Assembly: GCA_903857495.1 (NCBI GenBank)
Contig: CAIOFF010000005.1
Coordinates: 115,983 to 179,982 of the forward strand
Source: an uncultured Holophagaceae bacterium
Lineage (GTDB): Bacteria; Acidobacteriota; Holophagae; Holophagales; Holophagaceae
DNA: 64,000 nt
Direction: 5' to 3'
In this document: in pieces, positions 1 to 7,800 of the stretch
Layout of the letters: every line of letters starts with the position of its first letter
Numbering within the stretch: position 1 is the first letter of the stretch
The notes under the pieces: generated by a model
Databases searched by the model: none
What the model saw: the letters and a program-made list of their open reading frames with translations, nothing else
What the model was told of the DNA's origin: nothing
Made by a program: the position numbers and the translations under genes

Positions 1-452
1 TTCTCGATCTTCTCCTGGAGCTTCATCACGCCGTAGATCATGCTCTCGGGCCGGGGCGGGCAGCCGGGGACGTAGACGTCCACCGGGATGATGCGGTCGA
101 TGCCCTGGAGGGTGGCGTAGGTGCGGTACATGCCGCCGGAGCTGGCACAGACGCCCACGCTGATCACCCACTTGGGCTCGGCCATCTGGGCGTAGATGGT
201 GCGGAGTACCGGGGCCATCTTGTTGGTGATGGTGCCCAGCACCAGCATCATGTCGCTCTGCCGGGGGCTGAAGCGCATGGCCTCGGCGCCGAAGCGGCTG
301 AGGTCGTATTTGGAGGCCATCATGCTCATGAACTCGATGGCGCAGCAGGCCACGCCGAAGGGCATGGGCCAGAGACTGTTCTTGCGGCCCCAGTTGACCA
401 CCGCGTCCAGGCGCGTGGTGATGACCGCGTCGTTGATGTTCAGCTCGGACAT
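1..452 (-). CDS. nuoB: NADH-quinone oxidoreductase subunit B (partial, C-terminus off window)
   Basis: NuoB carries the terminal iron-sulfur cluster N2 of respiratory complex I, which passes electrons to quinone at the membrane arm interface. About 150 residues are visible. They include the vicinal cysteine pair in GVACCAIE (C36, C37), C102 in GVCASSGG and C131 in VPGCPPRPE, the four N2 ligands expected in the family. The start ATG (452-450) lies one base after the TGA of nuoA, so the two are co-transcribed in the usual nuoA-nuoB order. The gene runs off the left edge, so its end and the rest of the nuo operon are not seen. Confidence 0.96.
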   Translation of the reverse strand, partial: MSELNINDAVITTRLDAVVNWGRKNSLWPMPFGVACCAIEFMSMMASKYDLSRFGAEAMRFSPRQSDMMLVLGTITNKMAPVLRTIYAQMAEPKWVISVGVCASSGGMYRTYATLQGIDRIIPVDVYVPGCPPRPESMIYGVMKLQEKIE

Positions 453-453
453 C

Positions 454-834
454 TCAGCGCTCCCACTCGAAGGCGCCTTTGCCCCAGGCGTAGATGAAGC
501 CCACCAGCAGGGTGGCCATGAAGCTCAGCATGGCCCCGAAGGTCCAGAGAGCGTGCTTGAAGTTGACGGCCCAGGGGAACAGGAAGGCCGCTTCCACGTC
601 GAACAGGATGAAGAGCATCGCCGTCAGGTAGAACCGCACGGTGTAGGTATGGCGGGCGCCCTCCTGCTGGATCGGCACACCGCACTCGTAGACGCGCAGC
701 TTCGACACCTGGGGATTGTTCGGCTTGAGCAGGGGCAGGACCTTGCCCGAAAGCACGAGGATGATGAGGGCCGTCACGCCGGCAATCAGCAGCAGGATCA
801 GGACCGACAAGAAGGGCGATGCGGGATGGGCCAT
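454..834 (-). CDS. nuoA: NADH-quinone oxidoreductase subunit A
   Basis: NuoA is a small membrane subunit of complex I near the quinone site. The 126-residue product has the expected three membrane segments (about 8-30, 65-88 and 95-115). It also has the family motifs YECG (49-52, in the loop with the conserved Cys) and DVE (79-81). Length is normal for the family. It is the first visible gene of the nuo operon, and the region 835-971 separates it from the divergent ACP gene. Confidence 0.96.
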   Translation of the reverse strand: MAHPASPFLSVLILLLIAGVTALIILVLSGKVLPLLKPNNPQVSKLRVYECGVPIQQEGARHTYTVRFYLTAMLFILFDVEAAFLFPWAVNFKHALWTFGAMLSFMATLLVGFIYAWGKGAFEWER

Positions 835-935
835 GGCGCTCTCGGGCGGAGGGTTCCGCGAAGAACCAGCTTAGCGCCCTTTCCCGGGGCCGGGCCTGGG
901 TGAAGATCACAAGCCCCCCGGGGACCCGACCGGGC

Positions 936-941
936 TAGAAT
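936..941 (+). promoter_or_regulatory. Candidate -10 element for the ACP-KS operon
   Basis: TAGAAT lies 30 nt upstream of the ACP start in the short divergent gap. No convincing -35 box is visible. This is inferred from sequence only. Confidence 0.3.
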
Positions 942-971
942 CAGCAGTTCCATCCTTCTGCCGGGAAACCC

Positions 972-1229
972 ATGAGCGACCTGAAGCTGCGCGTCAAGGA
1001 CATGATCATCGAGCGCCTGAAGCTCGAGGGGATGACCCCGGACCAGATCGACGACGGGGCCCCCCTCTTCGGCGACGGCCTGGGCCTGGACTCCATCGAC
1101 GCCCTGGAGCTGGTCCTGGGCATCGAGCAGGTCTTCGGCGTCAAGATCGAGGACGAGGCGGCGGGCATGAAGGCCTTCAAGTCCGTCCAGGCCCTCACGG
1201 ACTTCATCGCCGAGCACGCCAAGGTCTGA
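972..1229 (+). CDS. Acyl carrier protein
   Basis: An 85-residue type II acyl carrier protein. The phosphopantetheine site is the LDSID motif (D40, S41), followed by the usual helix II (ALELVLGIEQVFGVKI). It would hold growing acyl or polyketide chains for the dehydratase and ketosynthases encoded next to it. It opens a run of five genes with spacings of +6, -4, -4 and -4 nt. Its clustering with a KS/CLF-like pair rather than fabD/fabG suggests a dedicated pathway, not housekeeping fatty-acid synthesis. That is inferred. Confidence 0.93.
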   Translation: MSDLKLRVKDMIIERLKLEGMTPDQIDDGAPLFGDGLGLDSIDALELVLGIEQVFGVKIEDEAAGMKAFKSVQALTDFIAEHAKV

Positions 1230-1235
1230 GGCGTC

Positions 1236-1643
1236 ATGTCCGAGATCCCGGCCCACCTGCCGCACCGCTACCCCTTCCTGCTGGTGGACCGGATCCTCGA
1301 GCGGGAACCGGGCGTCCGGGTGGTGGCCGAGAAGCTGGTGACCAACGGCGAGCCCTACCTCCAGGGGCACTTCCAGGACCGGCCCCTGGTCCCGGGTGCC
1401 CTGCTGCTGGAGATGCTGGCCCAGGCCGGGGGGTTCCTGGAGGCCGAGTCCCTCCACGGCTCTGCCATCTTCCTGGCCGGGGTGCAGGATGCCCGGTTCC
1501 GGGCCCCGGCCTTCCCCGGTGACCGCCTGCGCCTGGAAGTGAAGGCCGCGGGGGCCTTCGGCGGGATCATGAAGCTCAGCGGCACCGTGAGCTGCGAGGG
1601 CCGCGAGCTCTGCACCGCCAGCCTCCTGGTCAAGCGCCCATGA
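1236..1643 (+). CDS. FabZ-like 3-hydroxyacyl-ACP dehydratase (hot-dog fold)
   Basis: A 135-residue hot-dog protein resembling FabZ and the dehydratases of aryl-polyene type clusters. It has HRYPFLLVDRI near the N-terminus, then GHF with H45 and a helix with E59 (GALLLEMLAQAGG). These correspond to the catalytic His and Glu of FabZ. GHFQDRPLVPG departs slightly from the usual GHFPxxPxxPG. It would dehydrate 3-hydroxyacyl-ACP to the 2-enoyl form. It starts 6 nt after the ACP stop and overlaps the ketosynthase by ATGA. Confidence 0.88.
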   Translation: MSEIPAHLPHRYPFLLVDRILEREPGVRVVAEKLVTNGEPYLQGHFQDRPLVPGALLLEMLAQAGGFLEAESLHGSAIFLAGVQDARFRAPAFPGDRLRLEVKAAGAFGGIMKLSGTVSCEGRELCTASLLVKRP

Positions 1644-2824
1644 GCCGCTCCCGGGTCGTGGTCACGGGCCTGGGCATGGTGTCCAGCCTGGCCCTGGATC
1701 GGGAGGTCACCTGGGCCGCCATGCTCAACGGCCAGGACGGCCTGGGCCCCCTGACCCGCCTCCACCTGCCCGCGGAGCCCGCCCAGCTCGCCGGCCAGGT
1801 GCCCATGGAGGCCGGCCGCCACCAGACCCTCTGCGAGCGCATGGCCCTGCGGGCGCTGGCCGAAGCCCTGGACGGATTCCGGCCCGGCGGGGATCCAGCC
1901 CGGATCGGGGTGTTCCAGGGGGCGGGCACCAGCGGCCTGCCCGTGGCCGAGGCCTTCCTCGAGGACCGCCTGGCCGGGCGCCGGGGCCGGGCCGCCGAGG
2001 CCGCCTACCAGAGCCCCTGCACCGTGGCCGACGCCCTGGCCTTGCACCTGGGCGCCACGGGCCCCCGGGCCACCGTGATGAACGCGTGCTCCTCCAGCCT
2101 GCTGGCCCTGGGCATGGCCTGGGAGCGGCTGGCCGCCGGCGAGCTGGACCTCGCCCTGGCCGGCGGCGCCGAGGGCCTCTGCCGCACCACCTACGGCGGC
2201 TTCTCCTGCCTGAAGGCCGTGGACCCCCGGAAGTGCCGCCCCTTCAGCCGAGACCGGGCGGGCCTGAACCTGGGCGAGGGCGCCGTGCAGCTGCTGCTGG
2301 AGCCCCTCGAGCGGGCCCAGGCCCGGGGCGCGGTCATCTTTGCCGAGGTCCTGGCCTACGGCGCCAGCATGGATGCCCACCACCCCACGGCCCCCCATCC
2401 CGAGGGCGAGGGCGCCGCCCGGGCCATGACCCAGGCCCTGCGCGCCGGGAGCCTGACCCCCGCCGAAGTGGACCTGGTCTCCGCCCATGGCACCGCCACC
2501 CCGGCCAATGACGGGGCCGAGTGCCTGGCCATCCGCCGGGCCCTGGGAGCCGCCGCGGACCAGGTATCTGTCACCAGCACCAAGAGTCAGTTCGGCCACA
2601 CCCTCGGCTCCGCCGGTGCCTTCGGAGCCGCCAGCGCCATCCTCGCCCTCCGGGACCAGGTGGTGAGCCCCACCCTGCGGCTGGAGGATCCGGATCCCCT
2701 CTGCGACCTGGACTGCACCCCCCTGGTGGCCAAGCAGCGCCTCGTCCGAGCGGCGCTGGTCAACGCCTTTGCCTTTGGTGGAAACAACCTGAGCCTGGCC
2801 CTGGGCCGCTGGGAGGGCCGATGA
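1640..2824 (+). CDS. Beta-ketoacyl-ACP synthase (KAS I/II type, active triad intact)
   Basis: A 394-residue condensing enzyme of the FabB/FabF fold. The full catalytic triad is visible: C150 in VMNACSSSL, H283 in SAHGTATPAND, and H320 in KSQFGHTLGSAG. It should carry out decarboxylative condensation of malonyl-ACP with an acyl chain on the upstream ACP. It overlaps the dehydratase by ATGA (1640-1643) and the next ketosynthase-like gene by ATGA (2821-2824). This coupling suggests that the two KS proteins are made in equal amounts and form a heterodimer, as in KS/CLF pairs. Confidence 0.93.
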   Translation: MSRSRVVVTGLGMVSSLALDREVTWAAMLNGQDGLGPLTRLHLPAEPAQLAGQVPMEAGRHQTLCERMALRALAEALDGFRPGGDPARIGVFQGAGTSGLPVAEAFLEDRLAGRRGRAAEAAYQSPCTVADALALHLGATGPRATVMNACSSSLLALGMAWERLAAGELDLALAGGAEGLCRTTYGGFSCLKAVDPRKCRPFSRDRAGLNLGEGAVQLLLEPLERAQARGAVIFAEVLAYGASMDAHHPTAPHPEGEGAARAMTQALRAGSLTPAEVDLVSAHGTATPANDGAECLAIRRALGAAADQVSVTSTKSQFGHTLGSAGAFGAASAILALRDQVVSPTLRLEDPDPLCDLDCTPLVAKQRLVRAALVNAFAFGGNNLSLALGRWEGR

Positions 2825-3909
2825 GCCACCCTGGGAGCGACCTCGTCCTCACGGGCCTCGGTCTGGTGCTGCCCTGCGGCGACGGGATCGCGGCGGCCCG
2901 CGCCAGCCTGGCGGCGGGCTTGCCCTGCTTCGCGGAGCTGCCCGAGGCCCTCGGCGCGGGTCGGGGCGCCGCCTGCACGGCCTTCCAGCCCGCGGGCATC
3001 ATCCCCCCCATGCAGCTGCGGCGCCTGGACCGGGCCTCCCGGTTCGCCTGGGTCGCGGCTCACCAGGCCTTCCAGGACGCGAACCTCGACCCCAGGGCCC
3101 TGGGCGAGCGCTTCGCCGTGAGCGTCGGCAGCATGACCGGCGGCAGCGAGGCCAGCGAAGCCTTCATGCGGCCCTACCTCCAGCGCGGCCCCGAGGGCGC
3201 CTCGCCCATGGTGTTCCCCAACACCGTGGCCAACGCCGCCAGCGGCCACCTGGCCCTGGCCTTCGGCCTCAAGGGCCCGAGCGCCACCTTCGTGGACCGC
3301 GAGAACGCCGCCTTCGCGGCCCTGGACCAGGCGGCCCGCTGGCTCCGCGCCGATCTCGCGGACGCGGCCCTGGTGCTCGGCGTGGACGGCCTCTTCCCCC
3401 TGCTGCTGGACGTCTGCCGCGGCACCCGGCTGCTGGCCCGCCGCGGGCTGCCCGAGGTGGGCTCGGGCCGCGGCTTCCTGCCAGGCGAGGGCGCCCAGGC
3501 CTTCCTGCTGGAGCGCCGCGCCTCCGCCGAGGCTCGCGGCGCCCGGCCCCGGGCCACCCTGGCCGGCCTGGCCTGCCGCTCGTCCCTGGGCCACGCCCGC
3601 GCCGACCGCACCGAGGCCCTGGCCGCCGCCACGAGCGCCCTGAGCGACGCCCCCCTGGATCGGCGCATCGGCGGCGGCAGCGGCCTGAGCCAGCTGGATG
3701 CCCTGGAGCTGGCCCTGGCCGCGGCGCACCAGCAGTGGCCCACCGCCGTCCATCCCAAGACGCTCTGGGGCGAGTTCGCCGGCTCCGGGGGCCAGCTCCT
3801 GGCCGCCGCCCTGCTGGAGCCTGTGGCCCGGACCCTGGTCACGGCCCCCGCCAGCGCCGGTGCCCAGTTCGCGGCGCTGCTCGAAGGCGTTAGTCTGGAT
3901 CGGTCATGA
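2821..3909 (+). CDS. Ketosynthase-like protein lacking the active-site Cys (chain-length-factor-like)
   Basis: A 362-residue thiolase-fold protein aligned to the upstream KS. At the nucleophile position it reads TFVDRENAAFAAL, where the active partner reads TVMNACSSSLLAL, so Cys becomes E161. The region aligned with the HGTAT histidine (SGLSQLDALE) and that aligned with the second histidine (GEFAGSGGQ) also lack His. It therefore cannot condense by the normal mechanism. Together with the overlapping active KS it resembles chain-length factors of type II polyketide and aryl-polyene systems, which often have Gln there. The start is the ATG overlapping the previous TGA, because upstream in-frame codons lie inside the KS gene. 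Confidence 0.85.
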   Translation: MSHPGSDLVLTGLGLVLPCGDGIAAARASLAAGLPCFAELPEALGAGRGAACTAFQPAGIIPPMQLRRLDRASRFAWVAAHQAFQDANLDPRALGERFAVSVGSMTGGSEASEAFMRPYLQRGPEGASPMVFPNTVANAASGHLALAFGLKGPSATFVDRENAAFAALDQAARWLRADLADAALVLGVDGLFPLLLDVCRGTRLLARRGLPEVGSGRGFLPGEGAQAFLLERRASAEARGARPRATLAGLACRSSLGHARADRTEALAAATSALSDAPLDRRIGGGSGLSQLDALELALAAAHQQWPTAVHPKTLWGEFAGSGGQLLAAALLEPVARTLVTAPASAGAQFAALLEGVSLDRS

Positions 3910-4436
3910 AGGAACGCGACCAGATCAGCATCGGCAGCCAGTCCATCCTGTGGGTGGCCGGCCTGGGCGTGGGTCTGGTGACCCTGGCCTTCGTGCTGGG
4001 CGTGCAGGTGGGCAAGCAGAGCGCGGCCCTGCGCCGCCCCGTCCTGAAGAGCGTGGACGAGGAGATGAAGGAGCTGCCGGAGCCCCTGGTGGACCAGCTC
4101 AAGATCTTTGAGGGAGACGGTCCCGACAAGCTGGTGCCCGCCGCCAAGGTGGACGCCGTGGCCCCGAAGGAAGAGCCCAAGGCCGAGGCCAAACCGGCGG
4201 AGCCCGCCCCGGCCCCCGAGACCTGGACCCTGCAGCTGGTGGCCACCGGCGACGCCGCCGAGGCCAAGCGCATCACCGCCAAGGCCAAGGCCGCAGGCTT
4301 TGCCACAACCACCCTCAAGGACGGCAAGCAGCTGAAGGTGCGCCTCAGCCAGGCCAGCGACCGCGCCGCCATCGACAAGGCCACCGACAAGCTCAAGAAG
4401 GCTGGCCTCAAGCCCTTCGCGGTGAAGGTCGATTAG
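3906..4436 (+). CDS. SPOR-domain membrane-anchored protein
   Basis: A 176-residue protein with a short cytoplasmic N-terminus, one membrane helix (about 14-35), a charged Pro/Glu/Lys-rich linker, and a C-terminal SPOR-like domain (about 104-176, beginning ETWTLQLVATGD). SPOR domains bind glycan strands denuded of stem peptides at division sites or in the periplasm. The gene is coupled to the CLF-like gene by ATGA, yet nothing else here is a division gene. The co-expression may reflect envelope delivery of the product, or chance. Its stop overlaps the stop of ybjQ convergently. Confidence 0.8.
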   Translation: MKERDQISIGSQSILWVAGLGVGLVTLAFVLGVQVGKQSAALRRPVLKSVDEEMKELPEPLVDQLKIFEGDGPDKLVPAAKVDAVAPKEEPKAEAKPAEPAPAPETWTLQLVATGDAAEAKRITAKAKAAGFATTTLKDGKQLKVRLSQASDRAAIDKATDKLKKAGLKPFAVKVD

Positions 4437-4762
4437 GCCGGTTCGACGACCACGGCCGTGCCGTAGCAGAGGACCTCGGTCACGCCGCCCATCACCTCGG
4501 TAGCGTCGTAGCGCACGCCGATGACCGCGTTGGCCCCGTGCTGCAGGGCGTGCTCCAGCATGAGCTGGAACGCCTCCTCCCGCGTCCGCTCACAGAGCTC
4601 TGTGAACAGCGAGATGTTGCCGCCGACCAGAGTCTGCAGCGAGGCCCCGAGGGTCCCGATCACCGAGCGGGAGCGGACGATGACGCCGCGCACGACGCCC
4701 TTCGTCTTCACGATGCGGTAGCCATCCAGCGTGAACGCCGTGGTGGTCATGTCGTGGTTCAT
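4433..4762 (-). CDS. YbjQ/UPF0145 family protein
   Basis: A 109-residue protein of the YbjQ (heavy-metal-binding domain, DUF74) family, which forms small pentameric assemblies of unknown role. Typical features are the G-Y-R-I-V opening, the LVGGNISLFTELCERTREEAF core, and the C-terminal half HGANAVIGVRYDATEV. The start is ATG 4762, placed by a clear GGAGG 7 nt upstream. An earlier in-frame start would add 17 unrelated residues. It is 74 bp downstream of the NRPS-like gene on the same strand. Confidence 0.85.
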   Translation of the reverse strand: MNHDMTTTAFTLDGYRIVKTKGVVRGVIVRSRSVIGTLGASLQTLVGGNISLFTELCERTREEAFQLMLEHALQHGANAVIGVRYDATEVMGGVTEVLCYGTAVVVEPA

Positions 4763-4836
4763 GGCGGGACCTCCGAGGGGAAAGATGGGGCTTCCGGGCG
4801 GAAAAGCAAACAACTCTCGCGGAGCAGAGCCCTGCT

Positions 4837-7800
4837 TCAGCCGCCGGTCTGCTGGGCGACGGCCACGAGGTAGGTCCGGCCGCCCAGGCTGCGCTCGTGG
4901 AACTCGAGGTGCCAGCCCTCGGCCAAGCGCTCACTGCCGCAGAGTCGGCCCAGCTGCAGCCCAAGGCCTTCCCGGGGCGCGAACTCGATCTGCTCCAGGC
5001 CGAAGGCGAAACCCTGGCCGAGGGCCTTGAGCACCGCCTCCTTGGCGGTCCACAGCCGCAGGCGGGCCTGCCAGCGGCTGGCTTCCGGCTGGCTCGTCAC
5101 CCAGGCCTGCTCGGTCGGCAGGAACAGCTCCGCGGCCCGGTCCAGGTGCTCGGAGGGTGCCAGCAGCTCCAGGTCCACGCCCACCCGGCCCGCTTCGGCA
5201 AGGGCCGTGACCGTGGCTCCGGGCGCATGGGCCCGGCTCAGGGAGAGGACCCGGCCCTGGCCATCCTGCACGCGAGGCCGACCCTGGGTGTCCGGGGCCA
5301 GCGGGATCAGGTCAGCGTTCCCAGTGGGCGCCCCGGGCAGGGGGTTTTCCTGAAGGAGAACCCGAACCTTGCCTGACCCTGCGGCCTCAGGCGGCCTCGA
5401 GCCGGCGGAGGGTGGCGGCGGAACCCCGGCGGGCCGGGCGGGCGAGCCCTCCCAGCGGGTGCCCGCGGGCAGGGTCTCGCCCTTCATGAGCAGGGACAGG
5501 TCGCCGAGGACCGCTTCCGGCTCCATCCGCGACCCGTAGAGCACCACCGAGTCCGTGCCCACGGAGCAGCCGGCGCCGAGGTCGATGTGATCCATCTTCA
5601 TCACCCGGTCCTCGAACAGGTGGGTCTGCACCGTGGCGTCGGCGCCCAGGCAGACCTCATCGCCCAGGGACACCAGGTCGTATTCCGTCAGCCAGGTGCT
5701 CTCCATGCAGACCCGCCGGCCGATCCGCGCGCCCAACAAGCGGAAATAGAGCGGGATCAGGGCCGTGCCCTGCAGCAGCTGCAGGAGCCAGCTGTCGGCG
5801 AGGTTCTCGTGCAGGCTGCTGATGAGCTCCGTGCGCCACACAAAGCTGCACCACAGGGGCTGCTCCCCGGGCTGGTAGCGGCCCATGACCACCCACTTGG
5901 CCACCACCACGAAGAGGCAGGCGGCCAGCCCCGCGGCCAGGTAGAGGAGCGGCAGGGCCAGCACCGCGACCAGGAGCGACGTGGCCTCCTCGATCTCCGT
6001 GAGGCTGGTGAGCAGCAGGCTGGTCAGCACCACGAAGCCCGTGGCGGGAGCCAGCACCCGGAACTGCTCGATGAAGGCCCGGAGGACGATCATGCGCTTC
6101 CGGGGCCGGAAGGTGGCCTCCTCCCCGAAGTCACCACTGGCCTGGCGGCGGGGCAGGAAGATGGCCGGCGAGCCCAGCCAGGAGCTGTCCACCCGGGCGG
6201 CATCCTCGGGGGCCGTGGGCGGCACCGAGAGGACTCCGACCAGGACGCTGTCGCCCAGGACGGTGCCCGCAGGCACCAGGGCGCTGTTGCCCACGAAGGC
6301 CCGGCGGCCCACGGTGGTGCGGGCGAGGGTCACCTGCCCGAGGTCCACCCGGGCGGGACCGAAGGACACACAGTCCGCGATGAAGCTCTCCTCGCCGATG
6401 TCGAGCAGGTCGGGGTTGCCGGACCCGGCCGTGGAGACCTCGGCCCAGGGCCCCAGCCGCGCCCCCAGGAGGCGGAACCAGGGCGGCAGGTAGAGCGTGG
6501 CATAGAGCGGCGCCAGCAGGTCGAGCCCCATGGCCATGAGCCGGTCCACGAACCACTTCCGCTGGATGAAGCCACTGTGCAGGTCGTAGGTGCCGGGCTG
6601 CACCCGGCCCACCAGCAGCCACTTCGCGGCGGCGATCTCCAGGGCCAGCAGCACCACGAAGGAGAGGGCCACCAGGGGGGCCACCACCAGGTAGGCGAAG
6701 TAGCCGTTGGAGTTCGCGTAGAACTCGTTGATGAGGATCAGGCCCGGGAAGATCGCGGCCAGGAAGGCGATGGGCACCAGGAAGGCGCCTGCGGCCTTGG
6801 CCAAGGTGGAAAGGAAGCGCCGGCTCCGCGACACGGGGGGCAGCAGCCGCTCTCCGCGGTCCGAGTCCGCGGCGCTGAGGGGGAGCGGCCGGGCGGGAGA
6901 GCCCACCCAGCGCTGACCCACGGGAATCCGCCCACCCGCCGGTAGCAGGCTCAGGTCGTCGAGCATGGCCCCGGCTTCCAGCTCCGAGCCCAGGGCCAGG
7001 ATGGAGCGGTTGCCTACGTAGGCATGGGCGCCGACGCCGATGGGGCCGATCTCTAGAAAACCAGCCTCCAGGGTGTAGCCGCTGAGGCGGGCGTCCTGGC
7101 CGATGCTGGCCCCGTCGCCGATGTGGATCAGGTCGAAGGCCGCCAGGGAGGTGGTGCCCAGGTGGACGTCCTTGCCGATGCGCGCCCCGAGCAGGCGGAA
7201 ATACCAGACCAGCAGCGGCGACTCGACCAGGTAGTCGAGGGGGGTGGCGGCAATGATTCGCTGGGCCAGCCACCAGCGCCAGTAGTAGAAGCCCCAGAGC
7301 CGGTGCCGGCCCGGGCGGATCCGCCCCAGGAGGACCCACTTCGCGGCGATGGAGACCAGATACATGGCCGGATAGACCAGCCCCAGCGACAGCAAGGCCG
7401 CCGCGATGCCCGTGGACCGCGGCAGATCCTGATCCTGGGACCAGCTGTAGACCAGATAGGGGCTCATCCACTGCAGCGCGTAGAACCCCAGGAGCGGGTA
7501 GAGGGAAAGCACCTGGGCCGCGGTGCAGAGGCGGTGCACCCACAAGGAGGCCTTGGGTCGCGCCGGTCCTGCCGCCGGGGGCGGGGGAACGCCCCGCGCG
7601 GCCCGGGTGTCGAACTCCGCCGCCAGGGCCCGGAGGGTGGGGAACGCGTAGACGTCGGGCATGGCGAGCCCGGTGAAAGCCGCCTCCCGGCGCAGCTCCG
7701 AGACCATGGCCGCCGCCACCAGCGAGTGCCCGCCCAGGTCCCGGAAGAAGTCCTCGTCCAGGTCCGGTTGGCGCCCATGGAAGAGGTGGGTCCAGCAGTC

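Noticed and set aside
1355..2599. Long minus-strand open frame (414 codons)
   Set aside because: It is antisense to the intact dehydratase and ketosynthase genes. Its translation is Gly/Gln/Ala-rich with no family features, as is common for GC-rich shadows.
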